DNA of 42,481 bases, taken from positions 1 through 42,481 of IMG/VR virus record IMGVR_UViG_3300010148_000028, one strand, 5' to 3'. The notes below the pieces were generated by a model. It did no database searches. It was given only the letters and a program-made list of their open reading frames with translations, and was not told the origin of the DNA. This document shows positions 1-6,690 of this stretch, piece after piece (positions within the stretch are counted from its first letter, which is position 1; the number at the start of each line of letters is the position of its first letter). The translations under genes were made by a program, and so were the position numbers. The DNA comes from a virus.

Positions 1-386
1 TGAACTAATCTACCGAGTTGCATTTTCATATTTTGATCTTCAGAGTCTTTATCACTAAATGCATTAGTTCTATTTAACTTTGTTCTTACTAATCTATTAG
101 CTTTATAATCAGGAAAAATTTTCCTTCTTCTTTGTGACCCGCCTTTTCCATCAAAACAAATTATTACTCGAGTAGGTTGAAGAGTTCTTATTGCAAAACC
201 AATTGACATTAAAAATCCTGTTATACCTCCGACATGAATACCATCATCATTTGTTACAGGTGATACAGCAAAACTTCTTATAAACGTATTTAACCCATCG
301 ATAATTAAAACTTTATCGTTAGGTGAAGCAGTAGAAGATTTTCCTTCTTCTAAATTTTCTAATATACTAAAATATTTCTTTTTCAT
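1..386 (-). CDS. 5'-3' exonuclease / RNase H-like (FEN family), 3' end outside window
   Basis: The gene runs off the low-coordinate edge of the window; 128 codons are visible from ATG at 384-386. After a short charged leader the protein reads VLIIDGLNTFIRSF, the metal-binding first strand of the PIN/FEN fold, and then IICFDGKGGSQRRRKIFPDYKANR split across residues 68-91, which matches the family pattern of Asp-Gly-Lys-Gly, a basic cluster and YKANR. Members of this family (T4 RNase H, the 5' nuclease domain of Pol I) remove RNA primers and flap DNA at replication forks. It is the last gene of the replication cluster after gp32 and uvsX, but a terminator (396-437) separates it from uvsX. A weak GAG ribosome site lies upstream. 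The family call is firm; the choice between RNase H and a general 5' exonuclease is not. Confidence 0.85.
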   Translation of the reverse strand, partial: MKKKYFSILENLEEGKSSTASPNDKVLIIDGLNTFIRSFAVSPVTNDDGIHVGGITGFLMSIGFAIRTLQPTRVIICFDGKGGSQRRRKIFPDYKANRLVRTKLNRTNAFSDKDSEDQNMKMQLGRLV

Positions 387-395
387 TTTATTCTC

Positions 396-437
396 AAAAA
401 AAGGTAGGGACATCAGCGTTATGCATCAGTCCCTACC
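396..437 (-). terminator. Rho-independent terminator after uvsX
   Basis: On the minus strand a perfect 9-base-pair stem (GGTAGGGAC at 437-429 with GTCCCTACC at 411-403) with a 17-base loop is followed by seven Ts (402-396). It lies downstream of the uvsX stop and just before the exonuclease start, so it should end or attenuate the gp32-uvsX transcript. Confidence 0.85.
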
Positions 438-560
438 GTGAGCTGCTAGTTTTATATGATTTAGTATCGAGTAATATAGCTCTCCTCTCTACATTGGTAT
501 CAGCACATATAAACGTTCACATTAATATTCACAGGGCTATAGGACTGTAAATACTACTCA
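438..560. other. Short intergenic stretch after uvsX, no gene seen
   Basis: I see no open reading frame with a usable start, and no second hairpin, in this 123-base gap. The sense strand has an isolated GAGAGGAGAG purine run (a possible ribosome site) but no initiation codon follows it in an open frame. A TATATT occurs here without a matching -35 box at 17 bases. Confidence 0.5.
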
Positions 561-1673
561 TTATCCTTCTGGGACAGGTTCATCACTTATCGATATATCA
601 TCAATTCCTATAGTATCTGTTTTATACTCCATTACTAGAGCATTACAGATCTTATGATATACCTCTTCTTTAATAGTAGGATTTTCCTCTAAAAGCTTTT
701 GCCAATCTTTCGATAAAAATTTATGAGATTTCCCATCTTCGCTCACATACGTGTACCACGCACCACCTGCTGATACAAGTTTTTGAGCTTTCATAACCTT
801 TAACCAACCACCAAAATCATCGACACCGGAATCGAAATAAATTTCAAATTCAGCTTTTCTTAATGGAGGTCCCATCCTATTTTTTACAACTTGAGCTTGA
901 GTCTTAATACCGATAGTCTCATCAACGCCGTTTACTTTAGCTTTAATTTGACCCATAGATTTTAATCTCAATCTACAACTTGAATGAAACGCGATAGCCT
1001 TACCGCCAGAAGTAGTCCAAGGATCACCAAACATAACACCAAGCTTTTGTCTCAACTGATTAGTAAATATAAGAGCTACTCTTTGTCTACCTACCATTTG
1101 AGTTACTTTTCTCATAGCTTTAGATAATACGATTGCCTTGGAAGTTGCCCAACCATCTTTACTGTAGTCTGCTTCACTTTCTACAGCTGTTGTAGCTGCA
1201 GCTACTGAATCTACAACGATAGATACTAACCTATCTTTACTAGATTCTCTAACTTTAGTAATAATACTTTCTATAACTTCGAAAATATCCTCTACAGTTT
1301 CTAACTGGACATATAACATATTTTCTACATCAACACCAATGCATCGAAGAAACTCTTCATTCATTGCATTTTCAGTATCGATATAAACTGCTAAACCACC
1401 CTGCTTTTGCGTGTTAGCTAATAAATGAGCAGCTAGTAAAGATTTACCACTACCTTCTAAACCAGTTATTTCGGTAATTCTACCAACTGGTATTCCTCCA
1501 TTAGCACGATTTGCAATAGCAAGGTCAAGCATTGACGATCCAGTAGAAATCCACTCTGTTAAATCAGTAGGTGTTTCTTCTGAACCATCTAAAAAATATG
1601 CTACCTTATAGTCTTTGAATTTTTTATTTAAGCTATCTGCTAATACAGAAGCTAAATCATCTCTCTTTGACAT
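561..1673 (-). CDS. uvsX: UvsX, RecA-family recombinase
   Basis: This 370-residue protein is a RecA/UvsX strand-exchange ATPase that forms filaments on ssDNA during recombination-dependent replication and repair. Seen directly: Walker A GLEGSGKS at residues 71-78, the YIDTENAMNEEF segment that follows the ATPase P-loop in RecA, a Walker B strand (SIVVDSVAA, about 149-157) and the L2/DNA-binding region TNQLRQKLGVMFGDP...TTSGGKAIAFHSS, very close to bacterial RecA. The Walker A is the RecA form rather than T4 UvsX's atypical one. The C-terminus is acidic (DDISISDEPVPEG), as in RecA proteins. It follows the gp32 gene by 13 bases and is followed by a terminator, so the two are probably one transcript. 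Length fits the family. Confidence 0.95.
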   Translation of the reverse strand: MSKRDDLASVLADSLNKKFKDYKVAYFLDGSEETPTDLTEWISTGSSMLDLAIANRANGGIPVGRITEITGLEGSGKSLLAAHLLANTQKQGGLAVYIDTENAMNEEFLRCIGVDVENMLYVQLETVEDIFEVIESIITKVRESSKDRLVSIVVDSVAAATTAVESEADYSKDGWATSKAIVLSKAMRKVTQMVGRQRVALIFTNQLRQKLGVMFGDPWTTSGGKAIAFHSSCRLRLKSMGQIKAKVNGVDETIGIKTQAQVVKNRMGPPLRKAEFEIYFDSGVDDFGGWLKVMKAQKLVSAGGAWYTYVSEDGKSHKFLSKDWQKLLEENPTIKEEVYHKICNALVMEYKTDTIGIDDISISDEPVPEG

Positions 1674-1686
1674 ATATTATAACCCC

Positions 1687-2439
1687 TTAGTTTTTGAATA
1701 ATTCATCGAATGCTTGATTAACGTCATCAACCTTTTTATTTTCATTAGCTGTTTCTTGAGCAGGTGCAGAAACATCATTACTTTCATCTTCTGGATTTAA
1801 CCACTCAGCTAATGCTTGTTTAAGATCATCATAAGATACTTCCTTAAATATATCAGTAATCTCTTTTTGACCGTCAGTAATTTTACTTGCTACATCCTTA
1901 TTGTCAGTAGCTTGAGTTTGATTAGGTTTTACTCTAATCGACGTTTTAGGAAAGCTTCCAGCTCCCTCAGCAGCGATAAATTCAACAGTAACATCTCTTC
2001 CGTTCATAACATCAGTGATATCACCATAATCAGGATCAGCGATAATACTCAATAATTCTTGATATACAGTTTTACCGAATCCCCAGAATTTTACACCTTC
2101 ACTTTCTTGACCTCTAACAATAACAGGAACATAAGTTCTCATTTTAGGTTCCATTTTTCTAGCCATTTGCCAATCTTCTTTATTACCAGAAGATTTAAGT
2201 TGTTCACAGAACTCAACTATTGGATCAGCTTTACCGAAAGTTACGGGTGATAGATAAATCTTCTTACCAAGATTATAATGAAAATATAACTCCTGAAAAG
2301 GGTTATCTTTATTATACTGATAAGGTACGATTCTAATTGTTTGTTTGCCCGGTTCGGGCTTCCACAGGTTATTTTGTTTACCTGTTGTAGTTTGCAAGTT
2401 AGTTAATTTCTTGCGGATAGCGTCTAAATCAATTGCCAT
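1687..2439 (-). CDS. 32: gp32-like single-stranded DNA-binding protein
   Basis: This 250-residue protein should coat ssDNA at the replication fork and load or regulate UvsX. It has a short basic N-terminus (IRKKLTNLQ), an OB-fold-like core beginning KPEPGKQTIRIVPYQY, aromatic-rich segments (FQELYFHYNL, KFWGFGKTVYQELL) and a final acidic tail (NPEDESNDVSAPAQE onward) of the kind gp32 uses to recruit partner proteins. The position directly upstream of uvsX supports the call. It appears to lack the His-Cys-Cys-Cys zinc ligands of T4 gp32, since only one Cys is visible. The ribosome site is AGGAG, and a sigma70-like promoter lies at 2525-2553. Confidence 0.87.
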   Translation of the reverse strand: MAIDLDAIRKKLTNLQTTTGKQNNLWKPEPGKQTIRIVPYQYNKDNPFQELYFHYNLGKKIYLSPVTFGKADPIVEFCEQLKSSGNKEDWQMARKMEPKMRTYVPVIVRGQESEGVKFWGFGKTVYQELLSIIADPDYGDITDVMNGRDVTVEFIAAEGAGSFPKTSIRVKPNQTQATDNKDVASKITDGQKEITDIFKEVSYDDLKQALAEWLNPEDESNDVSAPAQETANENKKVDDVNQAFDELFKN

Positions 2440-2457
2440 TTTTTAACTCCTATTTTT

Positions 2458-2465
2458 TATTTATT
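2458..2465 (-). promoter_or_regulatory. T4-late-like box AATAAATA before gp32
   Basis: The sense strand reads AATAAATA 19 bases before the gp32 ATG, one base off the T4 late box TATAAATA. The surroundings are very AT-rich, so a chance match is likely enough to keep confidence low. Confidence 0.3.
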
Positions 2466-2494
2466 AATTATTAATTGTCATTTGTTATTCTATA

Positions 2495-2502
2495 ATAAAT
2501 AT
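2495..2502 (-). promoter_or_regulatory. Recurring ATATTTAT element before gp32
   Basis: The sense strand reads GATATTTATTATAG, a member of the set of ATATTTAT elements found between genes throughout the window. It lies 56 bases upstream of the gp32 ATG. It may be a late promoter. Confidence 0.4.
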
Positions 2503-2515
2503 CGCCTGACGTGAT

Positions 2516-2989
2516 TTATCCTTTAATATAAGAAATATTTTTCATTCTAGCAACATTTTTACAATGTAAATAGAATTTTTTTAGGTTATGCGGAAATTCT
2601 TCCATCATACTTCTTATTTCAAATTTATCAATTCCGAACGTTTTATGCAAAGCATCTACTAATTTTATTAAACGTTCATTCTCTGTATTATAACCATCTT
2701 CAAATAATTTATTTCTACGTTTATAATACTTCATTTGAATATCAATATATAGATTATCTCTTTTAGGATCATCAAATCCTTTATAATTTTTTTCAAACTC
2801 TTCTAACTCTTCTTTCATCCAATGCATTTCATATTTAGCTTCTTTGAAAAATTGAGGGTAATCGAAATCACCATTTTCAATTTTATCTAATAGCGGTGCA
2901 GAAGGTTTTAATGATTTGTGTACAGGAAATCTTCTCCACCAATAAAAAGGTAATCTACTTCTATTTTTAGGTTTTTTAGGTATTCTCAT
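2516..2989 (-). CDS. Conserved-looking protein of unknown function
   Basis: I do not recognise this 157-residue protein. It opens with a very basic, Pro- and Arg-rich segment (RIPKKPKNRSRLPFYWWRR) and continues as charged, probably helical sequence rich in Lys, Glu and aromatic residues. The likely start is the ATG at 2987-2989, which overlaps the stop of the upstream membrane-protein gene in a TAATG junction and has GGAAG just ahead. A TTG three codons further upstream is less likely. The basic start could bind nucleic acid, but that is only a guess. Confidence 0.7.
   Translation of the reverse strand: MRIPKKPKNRSRLPFYWWRRFPVHKSLKPSAPLLDKIENGDFDYPQFFKEAKYEMHWMKEELEEFEKNYKGFDDPKRDNLYIDIQMKYYKRRNKLFEDGYNTENERLIKLVDALHKTFGIDKFEIRSMMEEFPHNLKKFYLHCKNVARMKNISYIKG
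2525..2553 (-). promoter_or_regulatory. Sigma70-like promoter for gp32-uvsX
   Basis: The sense strand reads TTGCTA, a 17-base spacer ending in TTTCT, then TATATT. Box, spacer length and the TTCT before the -10 are shared with promoters at 4162, 7980 and 27523. The -35 region lies inside the 3' end of the preceding gene, giving a leader of about 80 bases before gp32. Confidence 0.6.
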
Positions 2990-3330
2990 TACTTCCAAAA
3001 TATTTGAATTAATACTAGTGTTACAGCTAAAATTAAACTTACTAAAGTTTTAGTAGTTATTCCTTCACCCATCATAACATAAGTACATATAGCCATTACT
3101 ATCATACCAGCTCCAAAACCAACCAATCTACCTGGCCATAACAATCCATCAAATCCTTGTACAACATACTTTGTTGCGATTATTAATATATAAGAAATAG
3201 GTATTCCGCATAGAGCAATCAACATAGGATTATCTTTTGGCCATTTCCATATAAACTGAGAGTTAGTTTGAAACCAAATCATAGCTTGACCTACAATAAA
3301 CAATATAAACCCAATTAATATATTATGCAT
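2989..3330 (-). CDS. Small membrane protein with four predicted membrane segments
   Basis: The 113-residue protein is mostly hydrophobic, with likely membrane helices near residues 3-22, 37-60, 66-90 and 95-112, separated by short loops that contain Trp and Lys (FIWKWPKDNP, FDGLLWPGRL). It overlaps the preceding gene (3323..3598) by 8 bases and shares a TAATG junction with the next one, so it belongs to a translationally coupled run. No holin hallmark beyond size and hydrophobicity is visible; transport or membrane remodelling during infection are equally possible. Confidence 0.7.
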   Translation of the reverse strand: MHNILIGFILFIVGQAMIWFQTNSQFIWKWPKDNPMLIALCGIPISYILIIATKYVVQGFDGLLWPGRLVGFGAGMIVMAICTYVMMGEGITTKTLVSLILAVTLVLIQIFWK

Positions 3331-3598
3331 ATCTTTTCCAAATTTTATTTAAGATAGTTTTAGTTTCTTTGTTAAACTGAAAATAGTTATTTAACATTCC
3401 AGATAATCCTGATTTTACTTTATTTACATAATCCATATCTTTACCAAACATAACACCATTAGGAGAGTCCATAGGTGTATCACCATTCTTGTTCTCCCAC
3501 GCTCTCATACGCTTAAGCAGTTTAGCTATTTTTATAAGACGCTGGTCTAAATTAGGACCACCATCTACATAATCTCTCCATGTCCATTTTTCATCCAT
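3323..3598 (-). CDS. Small protein of unknown function
   Basis: This 91-residue soluble protein is not recognised. It starts MDEKWTWRDYVDGGPN and is rich in Lys, Asn and Trp. It includes the segment GDTPMDSPNGVMFGKDMDY and probably folds as helices. The ATG at 3596-3598 follows the previous stop by 3 bases, and its end overlaps the membrane-protein gene, so it is cotranslated with its neighbours. Confidence 0.65.
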   Translation of the reverse strand: MDEKWTWRDYVDGGPNLDQRLIKIAKLLKRMRAWENKNGDTPMDSPNGVMFGKDMDYVNKVKSGLSGMLNNYFQFNKETKTILNKIWKRYA

Positions 3599-3601
3599 TT
3601 C

Positions 3602-3832
3602 TTAAAATACCTTATAATTCCATAATTCGCCACATTCATCATCTTCATCTACCAACACTAATAAAAGATCTCTATGACCTAAAATATGTTTAACAGCTGC
3701 ATAATCAGAATCTGATAGTTTATTCCAATAACCAAATCTAAGGGTTAAAACGTTATTCTTATCAGCGCCAACCTCAACTTGACAATCAACTACTTTTTGA
3801 ATCTCTACTAATTTTTCTACTTCTATTCTCAT
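3602..3832 (-). CDS. Small acidic protein of unknown function
   Basis: This 76-residue protein has a beta-strand-like N-terminal half (RIEVEKLVEIQKVVDCQVEV) and an acidic C-terminal end (VDEDDECGELW). No family is recognised. It is the first protein gene after the tRNA and lies directly ahead of the 3323-3598 gene, with a 3-base gap. Confidence 0.6.
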   Translation of the reverse strand: MRIEVEKLVEIQKVVDCQVEVGADKNNVLTLRFGYWNKLSDSDYAAVKHILGHRDLLLVLVDEDDECGELWNYKVF

Positions 3833-3846
3833 AACAATTTTTTTAG

Positions 3847-3920
3847 TGAATCAGGAAGGATTCGAACCTTCGACCGTCGCCTTAGAAGGGCGATGCTCTA
3901 TCCAGCTGAGCTACTGATCC
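3847..3920 (-). tRNA. tRNA-Arg (anticodon UCU)
   Basis: A complete cloverleaf of 74 bases can be read on the minus strand. The acceptor arm is GGATCAG (3920-3914) with CTGATTC (3854-3848), containing one G-U pair, and the discriminator is A at 3847. The D-arm contains AGCTCAGCTGGATAGAGC, the anticodon stem-loop is CGCCCTTCTAAGGCG with anticodon TCT, and the T-arm contains GGTTCGAATCC. CCA is not encoded. UCU reads AGA and AGG, common Arg codons in this AT-rich genome, so the tRNA may relieve codon shortage in a host that uses AGA less. Confidence 0.97.
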
Positions 3921-3937
3921 GTTATAATATACGAACT

Positions 3938-4135
3938 TTATTTCGTAAATGCAACAAATAAGCACATACCACCTAAACAAGTAGCAGCCATAAAGAATCC
4001 CATTTCGTTCAAAGGATCAGCAAAGTCGATATAATTTAATATATCTCCAGTACCAGTCATCCAAGCGACAACTAAACAAAGGATTCCGAACATAATAATC
4101 ATTGATTTTTTTGATAACATAACTAAACTTTTCAT
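3938..4135 (-). CDS. Small membrane protein, two membrane segments
   Basis: This 65-residue protein has a basic N-terminus and two hydrophobic stretches, around residues 11-27 (SMIIMFGILCLVVAWM) and 46-63 (GFFMAATCLGGMCLFVAF). Function is unknown. It is preceded by an unusually dense promoter region holding both a sigma70-like promoter (4162-4190) and a TATAAATA box (4150-4157), and it is followed by tRNA-Arg, which may share its transcript. Confidence 0.65.
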   Translation of the reverse strand: MKSLVMLSKKSMIIMFGILCLVVAWMTGTGDILNYIDFADPLNEMGFFMAATCLGGMCLFVAFTK

Positions 4136-4149
4136 ATCTATAACGTTTT

Positions 4150-4157
4150 TATTTATA
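4150..4157 (-). promoter_or_regulatory. T4-late-type box TATAAATA
   Basis: The sense strand has an exact TATAAATA 15 bases before the ATG of the 3938-4135 gene. In T4 this octamer is the whole recognition element of gp55-dependent late promoters. It directly follows the TATATT box of the sigma70-like promoter, so early and late control could be stacked here. Confidence 0.5.
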
Positions 4158-4158
4158 T

Positions 4159-4166
4159 ATAAATAT
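4159..4166 (-). promoter_or_regulatory. Recurring ATATTTAT element
   Basis: The sense strand reads TTATATTTATATATAAAT. The element overlaps the -10 box of the sigma70-like promoter at this locus, so only one of the two readings may be functional here. Confidence 0.35.
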
Positions 4167-4190
4167 AAGAACTATTTTACAATATTCCAA
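4162..4190 (-). promoter_or_regulatory. Sigma70-like promoter
   Basis: The sense strand reads TTGGAA, a 17-base spacer ending TTCT, then TATATT. It is upstream of the small membrane gene and tRNA-Arg and shares its layout with the sites at 2525, 7980 and 27523. Confidence 0.6.
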
Positions 4191-4208
4191 CTGTTTTAGG
4201 GGGTATTT

Positions 4209-4613
4209 TTAATTTTTTTTCACTTTAATGTGAATAATATCGTGAACTGCTGTATCTATTCTACGTAGACCATCATCATTGGTAAGTAAAATACAATCTC
4301 TGTAATTTTCCCAATCAAGTTGGTACGTAGTGTCAAGTATACCGTTATTTACTATTTCGATTGCTCTATTGAGAGCGTTAATGGTATAAAGGGTATTAGT
4401 GTGTTTCTTACGATGTAATGATATAGTTTGTTCAAGCTTTGTATTATCAATTGTTTTATCGATATTATAAGTACACATAAGATCAAAGGTATTATCTTTA
4501 TCTTCTAATACAAAAATTTTATTGTAAACGATATCATAAGTATCAACAATAGTATCAACCGTTTTTCTCAGCTTTCTTTGATTTGAAAAAGTGCATAATA
4601 ATTGAGTCTGCAT
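4209..4613 (-). CDS. Protein of unknown function
   Basis: This 134-residue soluble protein begins MQTQLLCTFSNQRKLRKTVD and alternates short charged and hydrophobic segments (DIVYNKIFVLEDKDNTFDLMCTYNID), suggesting an alpha/beta fold. The middle part resembles a helical segment (LYTINALNRAIEIVNNG) and the end is strand-like. Its ATG overlaps the stop of the 682-residue gene in a TAATG junction, so translation is coupled to it. No function is proposed. Confidence 0.7.
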   Translation of the reverse strand: MQTQLLCTFSNQRKLRKTVDTIVDTYDIVYNKIFVLEDKDNTFDLMCTYNIDKTIDNTKLEQTISLHRKKHTNTLYTINALNRAIEIVNNGILDTTYQLDWENYRDCILLTNDDGLRRIDTAVHDIIHIKVKKN

Positions 4614-6661
4614 TATATTTTCCCCAACACTAATCTACCTGGTTTAATACTACCACCTGAAACAGAAAATGCTAGTGTATTTTCATTACCTGATCTCATA
4701 TCAACTTGCGTGTAGTTTGTACCTGTTTCATTAATTGAATGTAACACAAAAACTTTAACGGCAGCGTGCCCACCTTTTGGAACTATCGAAGAATCAACAA
4801 CTATACCTGGAATATATTTACCATCCTTTACAGCATCGTTCATTTCCATAGCTTTCAATCTATCCTCTCTAAACTGTTTACCACTTTTTAGGAATTCATA
4901 TGCTTTACCACTAGGATCAGTACCATATACTTTGAATAGAGGAAGTTCAGTTCTACCGAAATACATTTCTTTTTCTAGCTCAACAAATTCTTCAAGAACT
5001 TTAGATACATCTTTTACTGTTCCTGACTCACTTTTTAACATTGCTGTAATATGTTCATATGCCATAAAGTTAATCATTAATTTTAGTGCGTATTTTGCAC
5101 CTTCATCAATAGATGATGGTTTTCTTAACTCAGGAGCTCTAGATTGCTTAGTACCATCTATACCATCATCAGGCTTATCTAATAATTTTTTTAGATTATT
5201 CCACTCTGAATTAGCCATGTTATGAAGAGCTTTAAGTTCTGACATATTTCCCTGTAATGCTAATTGACTGCACATTTTTGCATATTCGCTATATGTATAT
5301 TTTTTACGAGCTTCTTTTAACTGTCTAACACCTCTATCAAATCTACCTTTCATAAATTTATCTAATTTAGGTGATGGTTTTGAGTATCTAGCAGATAATT
5401 TTTTTACAACACTTTTACTAAAATTAGATACTTTAGATTTTACTTTATCAATTAATGTAGTAAAAGTATCTTTTATATATTTTAGACCTTGTTTGAAATA
5501 ATCTCCAAGTCCTTCAGTTAATATAAACATAGAATCACCATGCTTTATTACTTCATTGGTAAGTTGTAATCTCCATGTATCTTCAGGCGTTTTAGTACCA
5601 TACATATCTCTAAAACTTTTTACAATTCTACCTAATTGAGCACCACCATCAGATTTTTTATTACTTATTTGATAAAATTCATCCCCAGATTCAGTTGTAC
5701 ATTTTCCTTTGCTATCAAATGTAACTTTATCTTTAGCAATATTAGCTATAAGTGTTGCTGGATTAGATTTAGTTATAATTGTATCAGCTGTATTATCTTT
5801 GAAACCTTTAGAATCTAAATTCTCATTACCATAGCCTGCACTATAAAATTTATTGATACTTTTATGGATAAAATTCCACCCTTTACATCCATGCGCTTCA
5901 GCAAATTTTTGAATACCAATAGCTAATTGTAATGCTTGTAATAAATCTGGTATTGTTGTAAGTTTACCCTTTAATCCAGAAGCACCAGCTGATTCAGGCC
6001 CTAGTGCACTTTCAAATGCAGCTACAGCTGCTTTCTGATCATTTAATGTTACATTAGGATTATTTATTTTATTATAGTGGCTTACAGCATCAAAATACAA
6101 TCCAGTACAAGCTGCAGATTCTAAAGTATTTTCATCCCACTTAACCATTGAGCCGGATTTACCTTTTTGAACTTTACCAAACATACCTCCAAGCTTACCT
6201 TTAGGTCCAGTTATTTTATAAACGTCATTTCCTGATTTTATATAGAAAGTAATACCTGCACCAATATTAACTTCAATTGCGTTATCGACTGGGCTTGATT
6301 TGAAAAACGGCCCTTTGGGAGGAGTAATACCACCTCTCTTAAAAAGATCATCAGTATTTTTAATTGCAATAAATTCAGTACCAACAGTATATTTATCATC
6401 GAATACTGACGCTTCAGTAAGTAGTTTATCTTCACTAATAATTTTTCCTACTTCAACACAAAACTCTTGAAAAGTTTTAGATGAATGTTTAGCAGGATCA
6501 ACAACGCGAGGTATATATTCTTTTATAAAATTTTCATCACATCCATACTGACGTAACACACTTTCTAGAATCTGAATATGAGTTCTATTGTGTGGATCTG
6601 GACACCCGTCATTGACTTTATATGCCCAATCAGTTAACGCTTTTTCTATAAAATATTTCAT
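4613..6661 (-). CDS. Large protein of unknown function, possibly gp21-processed
   Basis: This 682-residue protein is not assigned to a family. Residues 1-80 form a distinct, Cys-containing head (FIEKALTDWAYKVNDG). Two sites match the T4 prohead protease rule (Leu/Ile-x-Glu before a small residue): LTE/A at 81-84 and LTE/G at 381-384. They would split it into a head, a middle domain and a basic C-terminal domain. After the second site come amphipathic helices rich in Lys (DYFKQGLKYIKDTF, KSKVSNFSKSVVKKL). Together these make it a candidate internal capsid protein ejected with the DNA, but a cytoplasmic enzyme is not excluded. The ribosome site is AGGA. Confidence 0.75.
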   Translation of the reverse strand: MKYFIEKALTDWAYKVNDGCPDPHNRTHIQILESVLRQYGCDENFIKEYIPRVVDPAKHSSKTFQEFCVEVGKIISEDKLLTEASVFDDKYTVGTEFIAIKNTDDLFKRGGITPPKGPFFKSSPVDNAIEVNIGAGITFYIKSGNDVYKITGPKGKLGGMFGKVQKGKSGSMVKWDENTLESAACTGLYFDAVSHYNKINNPNVTLNDQKAAVAAFESALGPESAGASGLKGKLTTIPDLLQALQLAIGIQKFAEAHGCKGWNFIHKSINKFYSAGYGNENLDSKGFKDNTADTIITKSNPATLIANIAKDKVTFDSKGKCTTESGDEFYQISNKKSDGGAQLGRIVKSFRDMYGTKTPEDTWRLQLTNEVIKHGDSMFILTEGLGDYFKQGLKYIKDTFTTLIDKVKSKVSNFSKSVVKKLSARYSKPSPKLDKFMKGRFDRGVRQLKEARKKYTYSEYAKMCSQLALQGNMSELKALHNMANSEWNNLKKLLDKPDDGIDGTKQSRAPELRKPSSIDEGAKYALKLMINFMAYEHITAMLKSESGTVKDVSKVLEEFVELEKEMYFGRTELPLFKVYGTDPSGKAYEFLKSGKQFREDRLKAMEMNDAVKDGKYIPGIVVDSSIVPKGGHAAVKVFVLHSINETGTNYTQVDMRSGNENTLAFSVSGGSIKPGRLVLGKI

Positions 6662-6674
6662 AAATTTCCTATAT

Positions 6675-6682
6675 ATAAATAT
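6675..6682 (-). promoter_or_regulatory. Recurring ATATTTAT element before the 682-residue gene
   Basis: The sense strand reads GATATTTATATATAGGA, 14 bases before the ATG at 6661. Confidence 0.4.
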
Positions 6683-6690
6683 CTAGATAC

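Noticed and set aside
438-560. Possible small gene or RNA between uvsX and the exonuclease gene
   Set aside because: A purine-rich ribosome-like site is present, but no open frame follows and no strong fold besides the terminator.
1034-1080. TATATT within uvsX as a further promoter
   Set aside because: It lacks a TTG-type -35 at 17 bases.
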